Assembly: GCA_030144725.1 (NCBI GenBank)
Contig: JASKMD010000026.1
Span: forward strand, 9,204,100 to 9,268,099
DNA length: 64,000 nt
Origin: Haematococcus lacustris
Taxonomy: Eukaryota > Chlorophyta > Chlorophyceae > Chlamydomonadales > Haematococcaceae
Direction: 5' to 3'
Part shown: piece after piece, positions 54,226 through 63,290 of the stretch
Position numbering within the stretch: position 1 is the stretch's first letter
Layout: each line of letters starts with the position of its first letter
Notes under the pieces: generated by a model
Databases searched by the model: none
What the model was told of the DNA's origin: nothing
The model's input: the letters and a program-made list of their open reading frames with translations, nothing else
Position numbers and translations under genes: made by a program

Positions 54226-54612
54226 GGGCTGGGCTGGGCTGGGCTGGGCTGGGCTGGGCTGGGCTGGGCTGGGCTGGGCTGGGCTGGGCTGGGCTGGGCT
54301 GGGCTGGGCTGGGCTGGGCTGGGCTGGGCTGGGCTGGGCTGGGCTGGGCTGGGCTGGGCTGGGCTGGGCTGGGCTGGGCTGGGCTGGGCTGGGCTGGGCT
54401 GGGCTGGGCTGGGCTGGGCTGGGCTGGGCTGGGCTGGGCTGGGCTGGGCTGGGCTGGGCTGGGCTGGGCTGGGCTGGGCTGGGCTGGGCTGGGCTGGGCT
54501 GGGCTGGGCTGGGCTGGGCTGGGCTGGGCTGGGCTGGGCTGGGCTGGGCTGGGCTGGGCTGGGCTGGGCTGGGCTGGGCTGGGCTGGGCTGGGCTGGGCT
54601 GGGCTGGGCTGG
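54226..54612 (+). repeat. GGGCT pentamer satellite
   Basis: About 77 uninterrupted GGGCT units, the reverse complement of the CCCAG satellite in element A. An 8-bp ATCGCTGC run follows at about 54,882-54,912. Confidence 0.97.
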
Positions 54613-55299
54613 AGAAGGGGAGGTTGGGACCATTGAACCTGCAGCTATTCAGTGGTTGGCAAATAGTCAGGCAAGGTATTTGGAGCCACATGACTGCAAG
54701 ATAAACTACTCACCATTCGCTAGGGAGGGGTTTGTGTGGGTGCACCCAACTTTGTGCACCCAGCTTCGTCTCTTGCATGGCTCCTGACCGCCTCTCCGGG
54801 CTCCTCCACTCCTCTTCCGCTCCGTTTCATAGGCTTCGGGCTACGTGTCCTAGTTGCACCTCGTGCATTTCTTATGCCGCATCGCTGCATCGCTGCATCG
54901 CTGCATCGCTGCACCTCCTTCCGTTTCCTGTCGCTATCTCTTGATCCTATCGCTCAACCTGATGGCATCTTTTTATGGCTGGTCGCCAATGCTATGCGGC
55001 TGGTCGGCTCATAGCTAGCCTTTTGGCGACGGTTGTGTTGGCTGCTCCTGGCCGCTCCTGCCTGCCAATGCCAGCTTAGCGGGGCAGTCTGGATCCTTGC
55101 GTGATTCCTTTGCTTCCTTCGCGGTACCTTCATGCAGGTCTCCATGCAGCCTGGTTATTTTGTAACCTTAGGGCATACCGTGTTATGGTGGAAGAGTCTT
55201 GATTCCTTTGCGATTACTTTGCTTTCTTCGCGGTGCCTTTGCGTAACCTTCATGCAAGCCTTTTCTTCATGTGCACATCTGCACTACTTGGCAGCTGTG

Positions 55300-55965
55300 C
55301 AGATGTCGAGGGATGCATCTGTGCAGATGTCGACTGTGTCGGCAGCTGTGCAGATGTCGAGGGATGCATCTGTGCAGATGTCGACTGTGTCGGCAGCTGT
55401 GCAGATGTCGAGGGATGCTTGGCTGTGCAGATGTCGACTGTGTCGGCAGCTGTGCAGATGTCGAGGGATGCTTGGCTATGCAGATGTCGACTGTGTCGGC
55501 AGCTGTGCAGATGTCGAGGGATGCATCTGTGCAGCTGTCGACTGTGTCTACAGCTGTGCAGATGTCGAGGGATGCATCTGTGCAGATGTCGACTGTGTCT
55601 GCAGCTGTGCAGATGTCGAGGGATGCATCTGTGCAGATGTCGACTGTGTCGACGGCTGTGCAGATGTCGAGGGATGCATCTGTGCAGATGTCGTTTGTGT
55701 CGACGGCTGTGCAGATGTCGAGGGATGCATCTGTGCAGATGTCGTTTGTGTCGACGGCTGTGCAGATGTCGAGGGATGCTTGGTTGTGCAGATGTCGTTT
55801 GTGTCGACGGCTGTGCAGATGTCGAGGGATGCTTGGCTGTGCAGATGTCGTTTGTGTCGACGGCTGTGCAGATGTCGAGGGATGCATCTGTGCAGATGTC
55901 GTTTGTGTCGGCGGCTGTGCAGATGTCGAGGGATGCATCTGTGCAGATGTCGTATGTCCATAGGG
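55300..55965. repeat. Right palindrome array of element C
   Basis: About 13 units of roughly 50 bp: GCAGATGTCGAGGGATGC + ATCTGTGCAGATGTCG + TGTGTCGRC. The core ACATCTGYRCAGATGT matches the left array in inverted context. Confidence 0.95.
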
Positions 55966-56197
55966 CATCTACATGCATCTGCACAGATTCCGGGCTCATT
56001 TAACCGACATCTGTGCAGATTCCCAAAAAGGGGGGGGTACCTCGCGCGCGGATCGTTGTATCTCCGCAACCGCTGCGAGTTAGGACTTCATTCAAGAGCG
56101 AGGTCCCCCTTAAACTCAACGCTCTATCGTTCTATCGGAGCAGAAAGTCCTTCCGATGCAAAAAAGGCCCTCGCGTCGGCCTTATTTATCCTGAGTG

Positions 56198-57822
56198 ATG
56201 CAAGGAAGCAAGCTCAGTGTGCATAGCTTCACGCCAGTAGTCTGCCTGTGGCCCTGACAAGGCCTCAAGAACAGTGGGTGTGTCACTGGATGGCATGTCG
56301 CTGACAGTCATGGAACCCAGCTCAGGCTGCCTGAACCTTTCTGGCAGCTGCCTTGACCGAGCTGGATTGCGACGGGGTGCATCAGGCATCCTTGAGGCAG
56401 CAGGTAAAGGGGCCTCAGGTGCTACCAAGGCAGGAGCTGGAATGGCATGTGTAGGTGAGGCAACTGGTCCTGCAGCTGCTAGGGGCATTGGTCGTAGACC
56501 AGGGAATTTGAATCTGCCAATGCCAGGGAAGTGATTGACTCCCACTGAGCCTCTGTTGGGGCTCCCACTGTACCTGGGCCATCCCCTTGGTGACACACCA
56601 GGTGCGCTGTTGTCGCCCCCCCCATTGCTGCTGCTTGTTGCTTCACTCCCACTGCCTATGGCAGCGGAAGAGCTGGTGCTGCTGCTTGCCTCCCCCCCAG
56701 CAGCTCTTGCGCTGTGTCTGCTGGGGGAGGGACTGCTTTGGCCCAACGGCTGAGGCTGTAGCCGCTGCTGTTGTGGTGAGGCAGGCTGCTGTGGAGACTG
56801 AGGAGGAAGCAAGGGCGACTGAGGAGGCAAGGGTGGTGGTGGGGCTGGTGGAGGTGCTGCAGGCGGAGGCAGCTGAGAGGGAGGAGATGCTGTCGCAGGT
56901 GTAGGTGGCGCAGCTGCAGGTGCTGAGACAGGCACGCTGGTTACAGGTGATTGCACAGGCAGCTGCATGCTGCGATGGTGGTCAAGAACAGCAGTCTCAT
57001 CAATCTGCACGTCCTTGCTGATAACCAGTCTGCCATTCACCCACAGCTTGTAAGCCTTGGTGCCCACAGCATAGCCCACGAAGATCCCCTTGACAGCTTT
57101 AGGCTGCAGCTTGTTGCGATTGGGCTGTGTGACATACACCCACGCAGTGGCTCCAAAGACACGCAGGGCAGAGAGATTAGGCTTGCGATGGTAGAAGGCC
57201 TCCCAGGGCGTCACGGGCTGCCCTGTGATGGGCAGCAGGTTTCTGACATAGTTAGCCTTGAGGGCAGCATCAACCCAGAAACCAGGAGGCAGCTGAGCTG
57301 TTAGAAGCATGCTGCGTGTGGCCTGCATGATGGTCCTGTTCAGACGCTCAGCCTTGCCGTTCTGTTCAGGGCAGTAAGGGGCAGAGAACTGCTGCTGGAT
57401 GCCTTTGCTGCTGCACCAGGCACTCATGGTCTTGTTGCTGTACTCTGAGCCATTATCTGACCTGAGTGCTTTGCAGCGCTGCCCTGACTGAGTTTCGAGT
57501 TCAGTGATGACACGCTGGACGGCTGTAGGCACTTGGTCCTTGCTGGTGAGCAGCTGAATAACAGAGAGACCAGTGTGTTCATCCAGGAACGTGGCAATGT
57601 AACGGCTGCCGTCTCTGCCAGCATGAGGCATAGGGCCACAGACATCCATGTGAACGAGACCCAGGGCTGCTGTAACGGGCGGAGCATTGGTGGAGAGATC
57701 AAAGCGAACACGGCGGTGCTGTTTACCCATGGCACAGCCAGGACATATGGCAGCGCTGCTGGCAGCCTCAGCGAATGCTGCCTGTTTGACTGGAACCCCA
57801 TGTACCATCCCTTCCCTCTGCA
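56198..57822 (-). CDS. Copia integrase (middle part of pol, after frameshift)
   Basis: Reads RMQREGMVHGVPV, ICPGCAMGKQHRR (second half of the HHCC finger), the core with HMDVCGPMPH, RSDNGSEYSN and EQNGKAERLNR (D, D, E), GATAWVYV, VGYAVGTKAYKL, then a long Pro/Ser-rich linker and NPARSRQLPERF, ending at element C (REAMHTELASLH). It lies one frame off the upstream protease frame. Confidence 0.88.
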
Positions 57823-59580
57823 TGCGAGTAAGGACGTCGAGGCATGTCCACAGCGCTGATGCCACACCTGAGGATCAAGCTCGTTGGGCTGCATGTGGAG
57901 CGCATGAGGAGCAGGAATGTAGATGTTGTCAGGATCGTACAAGTGAGAATCATCCTCCTGACTGCCGTAGCCCATGACATGGCGGCCTTGTGCCACAGCC
58001 CTGATGTGCCAGAGGTAGACCCCAGGAGGGGCCTTCTTGATCGTCATCTGCCACTCAGGAGGGTTGCCCCGGCCAATCAGGTCACAGTGATCACCGTGGA
58101 AGCGGAGTGTCACACCAGCACGAGTGAGCTCAGAGACAGAGAGATAGCAGTAGGCAGCCGCAGGCGCATGGAGCACACCCGAGACTGCCCACTGCTCACC
58201 CTCAGAGTTGGTGAGATAGGTGGTGCCCTCACCCAGGACATCGATGGTGGTCCCTGTGCCACCCAGCTGCAGCTGAATTGGGGGGTCGAAGGTATGGTAG
58301 TCGGAGAGACAGGAGCGCCAAGGCATGATGTGCCTGTTAGCACCTGAGTCAATGACCCAGCGTGGCATTCTGGCATAGAAGTCCAGGAACTCCTCATCAG
58401 TCATGTTGTCAGGGACCAGATGCCCTGGCAGAGGAGTGGCAACTGGCTCAGTGCGTGACAGCTTAGGGAATTGGTTAGTTCTGACCATGTACAGGACATT
58501 TGCCTGCTCAGCATCTGGCTGTTGCTGCATGCTGCTGCCTGCAGAGTCTGCGCTCCTGCCACCTGCACCATCCCCCCTGCCCCTGCTGGGGCTGTTGCCT
58601 CGAGGCCTGTTGGGGCTCAGCTGAGCCTGAGCCAGGCTGGGACTGGCAGGTCTGGCGAAGCTGCCATGGTCACGCGCATATCTGCGGCACTCAGACAGAA
58701 CGTGGCCAGGGTAGTTGCAGTACTGGCAGACAGGCCGAGAAGATCTGATTGGTTGCTGTGAGGAGGCTGACCTAGAGGCAGTAGGGATAGCCCCCCCCCG
58801 ACCCGCTGTATAGCCCCCCCTGAGCCCCCCCCTGACAGGAGAGGTGCCCCTGCCCCTGAGCCCCAGCGTCTGACCCCTACCCCTGGAGTAGGTGAAGGAC
58901 GAGTTCCAGAGAGTGGGAGAAGGCTGAGAGGATTGGTCCTGCTGGTCATCAGCTTCAGACTGTAGGAGGACCTTTTTCACCACATCGAGGTCTGCGTTCC
59001 CAACAGTCAGCTGGTACCTGAGCAGCTGTACGGCAATCTTGAACTGAGGGGGCATGGCATTGAGGACGGCCAGCAGAAGAGAGTGATCAGAAGGAGGGCA
59101 GCCAGCTGAGGTAAGCTCATCACGCAACAGCATGGTTCTGGCAAAGAAGGTTGCCACAGTTTCATCAGCTTGCATGCGCAGCTGTGACAGCTGCATCTGC
59201 AGCTGCGACTGTCGTGCGATGGAGACTTGCACAAACTCGGCTGCTAGCTGTTCCCAGGCTTCTTGTGTTGTTGCAGCTGTAGCGACTGAGCGAGCATGCT
59301 GATCGCTGACATAACGCAGGATAATGTTGCGGGCTTTGAGATTGGCAATGTTGTCAGCTGCGACTCTGGCACGCTGAGAGGCATGGGCGGCATGTTGCGC
59401 TGGGGTAGCATCGTTGGCAAGGGCTGGAGGTGCAGTGGCAAGGCCATTCTCTACCACATAGTAAACCCCAGCCTCTTCCAGCATTCCCCGCATCCTGATA
59501 ACCCAGATAGCATAGTTGTCTTTGTCTAGAACTGGAATGAGAGCACCGCCACTGAAGCTGGCGCTGGCGCTGGCCGACAT
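57823..59580 (-). CDS. Copia Gag-protease (5' part), frameshifted at its end
   Basis: Likely start MSASASASFSGG at 59,580. Gag: VLDKDNYAIWVIRMRGMLEE, LKARNIILRYVSDQ, QMQLSQLRMQADETVATFFA. CCHC knuckle CQYCNYPGHVLSEC. Protease PRWVIDSGANRHIMPW. Gag-pre-integrase with DPQVWHQRCGHAS. The frame then runs on into non-homologous sequence, while the homologous sequence resumes in another frame, so one base has been lost or gained near 57,823. Confidence 0.88.
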
Positions 59581-59662
59581 AGTAGTGCGGCAGCGATTGA
59601 CCCTATAGCAACTTACGTGTTGCACGTCGTGGTGTCTTTAGATCCACGCACAGCAGTTGCGC

Positions 59663-59678
59663 TGTGGGCCCATAACCC
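59663..59678 (-). promoter_or_regulatory. Copia primer-binding site, complementary to the initiator-tRNA anticodon arm
   Basis: The plus strand next to the 5' LTR reads TGTGGGCCCATAACCC, which resembles the anticodon stem-loop of eukaryotic initiator tRNA-Met (CAT anticodon within GGGCCCATAACCC). Drosophila copia primes from a half-molecule of that tRNA, cut in the anticodon loop. Sequence seen; mechanism inferred by family analogy. Confidence 0.72.
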
Positions 59679-59927
59679 TGTAGAAGAGCGTGGGACAGAC
59701 GAGACACCAGACGAGGGTTATTACAGCGAGAGCCTAGATCATGGCACAGAGGCAGGCTCTCATACCTGTAGAAGAGCGTGGGACAGACGAGACACCAGCC
59801 GAGGGTGCCTACTACAGGCCTGTCACCACGCTAAATACCAACTGTCACTCGGAGTCACTCAGAAGCTGGACAGCTGGACCTATCACCGGTGCAAGATAGG
59901 ATCTGCACCGGGGCATGATTCACAACA
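59679..59927 (-). repeat. 5' LTR of the inner Copia element
   Basis: 249 bp, near-identical partner of 50,323-50,571. Confidence 0.94.
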
Positions 59928-59932
59928 GAAGG

Positions 59933-60180
59933 CCGGTCCAGTCGAGGCGGTGACTTCCGACTAGGGTGTTGGGTTACAGCGGTGTGTTGCGAGAATGGCT
60001 AGAGCTTAGAACGGGGCTCCCTGGGATCGAACCAGTTGTACTCACGAACGCAATGTCGCTAGTCTTTGACCTGCCAAATCTCACACTACACGTGTAACCC
60101 GCGTCCCGCGACGGCTCGCATTCACGAGACAGCCCAGACGACGCGAAGCGGCAATCTCTTCCAGAGGTGCGCACTTTACA
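59933..60180 (-). repeat. 5' LTR of Gypsy, outer 248 bp, after Copia insertion
   Basis: Identical by eye to 44,364-44,611. With 50,271-50,322 it makes exactly 300 bp. Confidence 0.94.
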
Positions 60181-60185
60181 GTAGC

Positions 60186-60250
60186 ACGCCAGGTGTAGCT
60201 GCGCCGGCTGCTGGCTGCACGCTTTGCACGCGTACCCCACCTGCTGGGTT
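60186..60250 (+). pseudogene. Interrupted gene, piece 3
   Basis: Continues the frame after the GTAGC duplication: TPGVAAPAAGCTLCTRTPPA. Cut by element B at 60,250; the TT at 60,249-60,250 is repeated at 60,829-60,830. Confidence 0.6.
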
Positions 60251-60828
60251 CACTCAAGCATATTAGTAACAGCATTTTTTGCATTTTCGGCCTGAGATTT
60301 GGTACATAGCCCGGTGATGTGATTGTAGGAATGGGGTTTGAACGAAAATTCATAAATATGCGTAATTGGTGAGATATCGCTGAGGCGGTGTATTGTACCA
60401 CTCGGTGTGATGCAGTATTGCACAATGGGGTGTAATGAAGTAGTGCACTAGTTACAAGTGATGTAATGCACCATGAGAAGCAAATGAGATTTTAAGGAAC
60501 AACAATCTCCAAACCTTTAAAATACCAATGAATTACCAACATAATTACTTTATCACATCATAATATCATTAGACTGAATATGGTGCAGCTTTGCACGATG
60601 AGATTATGTGCAATGCTGTAGCATCAGGTAGGGTACAGGACTGCACTACAAGGAGTAGCTTAAAGAAGGGATACCTAAATATTTATTATATAACCCACGA
60701 ATTTCGCTAATTACTACGAGATTGTTCACGATGTTGGTGGCCATGGATCAAAAGTCTCATCCCGAGGCAAATCGTTGACAAAAAATATCCCCTCAAAATC
60801 GCTAGTTGTGCACTAATTTGCGTGTGTG
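60251..60828. mobile_element. CACTCA element B, MITE (578 bp)
   Basis: Ends CACTCAAGCATATTAGT and CACACACGCAAATTAGT (reverse complement), 14 of 17 matches, flanked by TT (60,249-60,250 and 60,829-60,830). Both subterminal zones are homologous to element A. The interior is AT-rich with TGCAC/GTGCA words in both orientations (for example TGCACCATG, GTGCAATGC) but no long array and no coding frame. Confidence 0.85.
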
Positions 60829-60830
60829 TT

Positions 60831-60867
60831 AGAGCTGCCCAAGAGAGCTGCCAAGCGCAAGCGATGA
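60831..60867 (+). pseudogene. Interrupted gene, last piece with stop
   Basis: After the TT duplication the frame reads AGLELPKRAAKRKR (first residues shared with 60,245-60,250) and stops at TGA 60,865-60,867. The basic KRAAKRKR end resembles a nuclear localisation signal. Confidence 0.58.
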
Positions 60868-60962
60868 CATAGTTGACATAGTTAGACAGGCCCCCAGCGC
60901 CAAACCACTTTTTGGAGTGCGCGATACAGGCTCTAGCGGCCACCTCTCCCAGCCGAACCTGC

Positions 60963-61290
60963 CAACCGCCTTCGTGCCACATTCCCGCAACCGTTCTCCG
61001 ATCCGACTGCTGCTGCCGAATGCGCATGCTCGTGTAGAGCAGCCTAAGCGACGTGGGGGGTCGCAGCAATGACTGCATGCTCCGCAACGGCTTAATTTGA
61101 ATTACTAACTTTGATGCTTCACTGTGCACGGCCTACTGACTGGATAATTATTAAAAGTGGGTAAGAGGTAGCTGGCTGGGTTGCCTACATTGTGAAACAT
61201 CTAGCATAATATCTGGCGCAGGGAGTGCAGAGTTACAGCCGTCCTACTACCAGGGGTAGGTTTTCTGTTAGTTGGGGTCCCCCGAATGCG
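60963..61290. repeat. Dispersed repeat Q, copy 2
   Basis: Opposite-strand partner of 1,690-2,060; both contain CTCCGATCCGACTGCTGCTG and AGAGTTACAGCCGTCCTACT. Confidence 0.7.
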
Positions 61291-61298
61291 ACATGTCT

Positions 61299-61340
61299 GA
61301 TTCCTTTAGGCAGGCACTGGATTTCGGAGTTCGATTCTTA
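61299..61340 (+). pseudogene. Third fragment of the kinase LisH exon
   Basis: GATTCCTTTAGGCAGGCACT and the next 20 bases encode [14 protein letters not shown], matching exon 1 of the kinase gene at 36 kb. About 42 bp only. It lies next to Fanzor tail P3. Confidence 0.6.
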
Positions 61341-61357
61341 GAGGTTTCACAGGCACA

Positions 61358-61576
61358 CAGGCCGTCCTGTATCCCTATCCTCCTGTATCCCTGTAGCCCC
61401 TACACTTCTCCATAGGAGTCAGGGACCGGTGTGTGTCCCTAACCTAGGTCCCTAACCCTAGTAGTCGCTAGAGCCCTAACCTACCCTATGCATACTCTAA
61501 CGCACACACAGCCCCTTTGCTAGGGGCAATCGAATTGTTTGATTTATTTGGCTCAAGACATGATACACATGACATT
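61358..61576 (-). repeat. Fanzor-associated 3' tail, copy P3
   Basis: Closest to P2 (36,344-36,552). Contains the hairpins AGGGAC...GTCCCT (near 61,430) and CCCCTTTG...TAGGGG (near 61,512). Directly follows Fanzor coding relic F4 on the minus strand. Confidence 0.75.
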
Positions 61577-61661
61577 ATACCCACTCCTGGCCTGGTCTGC
61601 CTGGGTTAGGCATGGCGGCGCGGCTCAGCCAGCTGGTCACCCCCGCCATTGGCTGCACCCC
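61575..61661 (-). pseudogene. Fanzor C-terminal relic F4
   Basis: The minus strand reads AAMPNPGRPGQEWV then stops; F1 has RPAMPTPGSVGQEWV followed by about 17 more residues. The upstream part is cut off by the LINE inserted at 61,662. Confidence 0.58.
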
Positions 61662-62096
61662 TTTTTTTTTTGAGAGAAAGAGATTACAGGAGAAAGAAAG
61701 ACTAACAGAGAGACTAAGAGAGAGAGAAAAAGAAAGACTAGACCATGTCTCGAGCAAGCTACCCCCTCCCTTCCTCAAAAAGGCAAGCAAACCCCACCCC
61801 ACCACCCCACCACCAAACAGCGTCCAAACCACCCTAGAACGGTAACTACACCCCCCCAAGGAAAGACGTCCAAACACCCCCCACACCCCCACCCTCAGCA
61901 ACCCCTCCACCTCGCCGACCCTAGGGACCCCCGGACAACACAACATACACCCCTAGGCCCCCCAGCACCAAGGCACAACCCTCGCTGCCCCTCCGCCCCC
62001 ACTAAACGAACACAAGAACCTAACCTAGGGCTCCCCAGAGACCTAACAGCCTCCAACCCCTCAAAACACTCAGAACCCCTAACAAGCTAACCCAGC

Positions 62097-63290
62097 TCAA
62101 GCAAGAGGGGCAAGGAAGGGGACGGGCCACTGCAAGGACAGGCGCACAACTAGCTCACCCGCCCCAAACGCCCTCTCCTCCCGCTGCCTGGCCCCCGCTA
62201 CTATCCCCCCGGCCTCCCCTCCCCCTACCCTCTCCAGCGCCCTCTCCTCTGCCCCCTCCTTGGCGAACCACCCTCCTGACGGCTCCGGCCACAAACGGTC
62301 AAACTGGTCTGCGCCAAGCTCCGGGTCCGTACCCCTAAACCAGGTGGAGGGCACCGCTCCACAAAGGCCCACCCGGATGTCTCTGCCTACCCGGTGCCAG
62401 TCGCGTTTACCAGCGGAGGAGAGGGTGAGGACGACCTCCTTTGCCACTCGTTGCGCCACCATCTGCGGCTGGAGGGCTGTAGCGGCCCCGGAGCTGCGGA
62501 GACGCCACACCGTGCCTAGATAGGCCACGCGCAACCTGAGCCACAGCAAACTGTCTGGGGGCTGGAAGGGGGGAGCCTCGCTGCGGGTGGGGCGACCACT
62601 GAGGAGCAGGAGGGCATCGCCGGAGGGGGGGCGGGTGCCGGTAAGGTGGCCGTACACATCCAACACCCACTCCCAGACCGGAGCCACGGCGGGGCAAGTG
62701 AGGAAGGCGTGGGTGAGGGTCTCCAGCTGGCCCGGCTGGCAGAGGCGGCAGGCGGATGAACCCGGGGCAGCAGCGCCCTTAAGGATGTGGCCCCACAAGG
62801 CCCCAACCATGAGGCTGCCGTGGAGCACCCGCCAAGCCACGATGGCATGCTCCCGGCGGAGGGTGGGGTCCATCAGCTCCTTCCACACCTGGAGACAGGA
62901 CTGGCCCGGTCTAGTGGCTGCGGCCAGCTCATCCACCGTGCCATCGGGGGGGGCTTGCAGGGTAGCTGGCTGCCTACCGGTGCGCCGGGGCCCTTGCTGG
63001 GCCTCCAGCTGCCGCTCCGCCCGCTCGGCTGCTCGTTGCTCCGGGGAGGGGCGGGGAGGGGCTCTGGCGGAGGTGTCTCGCCAGCGCGGCGCCTGGCTGC
63101 CTTGCACTTCCTCTGGGAGCAGCTCCTCCGCGTCCCTGCCTTGCTGCTCCCGCTCTTCCGCTGCTCGCTGGGCTGTAACTTGCTGAGCGCTGGCCTGCCA
63201 CCGCTCCTCCAGCTCCCTGAACGCCCCTCCGTCAACTGCTGTCCCCTGAGCCACCCCGGCCTCCCGTGGGGGGCGCCTACCCCAAAGCAC
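62097..63290 (-). CDS. LINE ORF2 C-terminal region with zf-RVT-type zinc finger
   Basis: 397 open codons, no complete start. Near residues 155-205 is the pattern WRVLHGSLMVGALW, CRLCQPGQLETLTHAFLTCP, then VW-W, which matches the Cys/His finger at the end of non-LTR retrotransposon reverse transcriptases (W, C-x2-C, ET-x2-H-x4-C, VW). The N-terminal third is Glu/Gln/Arg-rich. No RT or endonuclease domain is in the window. A second open stretch on the same strand (63,761-63,336, Gly/Gln-rich) may belong to the same protein in another frame. Fragment, status unknown. Confidence 0.6.
   Translation of the reverse strand: MLWGRRPPREAGVAQGTAVDGGAFRELEERWQASAQQVTAQRAAEEREQQGRDAEELLPEEVQGSQAPRWRDTSARAPPRPSPEQRAAERAERQLEAQQGPRRTGRQPATLQAPPDGTVDELAAATRPGQSCLQVWKELMDPTLRREHAIVAWRVLHGSLMVGALWGHILKGAAAPGSSACRLCQPGQLETLTHAFLTCPAVAPVWEWVLDVYGHLTGTRPPSGDALLLLSGRPTRSEAPPFQPPDSLLWLRLRVAYLGTVWRLRSSGAATALQPQMVAQRVAKEVVLTLSSAGKRDWHRVGRDIRVGLCGAVPSTWFRGTDPELGADQFDRLWPEPSGGWFAKEGAEERALERVGGGEAGGIVAGARQREERAFGAGELVVRLSLQWPVPFLAPLA

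Larger units (their letters stand above)
52188..56197. mobile_element. CACTCA element C (4,010 bp) inserted in Copia pol
   Basis: Ends CACTCATGATAAACAAGG (52,188) and CACTCAGGATAAATAAGG (reverse complement, to 56,197) match at 16 of 18. AT flanks both sides (52,186-52,187 and 56,198-56,199). Taking it out with one AT rejoins pol in frame at LH/ANGTW, matching LHGHCTWEL of the other Copia element. Like element A it has palindrome arrays near both ends and satellite arrays inside. No transposase. The TIR differs from A and B after the first six bases, so it is a sister family. Confidence 0.85.
50323..59927 (-). mobile_element. Copia retrotransposon inserted in the Gypsy 5' LTR
   Basis: 249-bp LTRs at 50,323-50,571 and 59,679-59,927 (TGTAGAAGAG...TTCACAACA) differ by one base by eye (CAGACGAGGG versus CAGCCGAGGG). 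GAAGG duplications at 50,318-50,322 and 59,928-59,932 match the empty site at 44,354-44,358. Own length is about 5.6 kb excluding element C. The coding region is damaged by a frameshift near 57,823 and by the insertion of element C. Confidence 0.95.
44312..60180 (-). mobile_element. Chromodomain Gypsy (Ty3) retrotransposon carrying nested insertions
   Basis: Bounded by GTAGC duplications (44,307-44,311 and 60,181-60,185). Own length is about 6.26 kb once the Copia insertion (50,323-59,932) is removed. LTRs are 300 bp and appear identical by eye, indicating a young insertion. Order on the minus strand: 5' LTR (60,180-59,933 plus 50,322-50,271), PBS, gag, pol, PPT, 3' LTR (44,611-44,312). Confidence 0.93.

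Noticed and set aside
53220..54640. Frames encoding poly TPHH, GLGWA or PAQPS
   Set aside because: Compositional products of CCACA and GGGCT pentamers; the five-base period gives the same peptide in every frame.
55132..56226. 364-codon plus-strand frame rich in Cys (CADVEGC, CRCRGM)
   Set aside because: It is the element C palindrome array read in frame, not a cysteine-rich protein.
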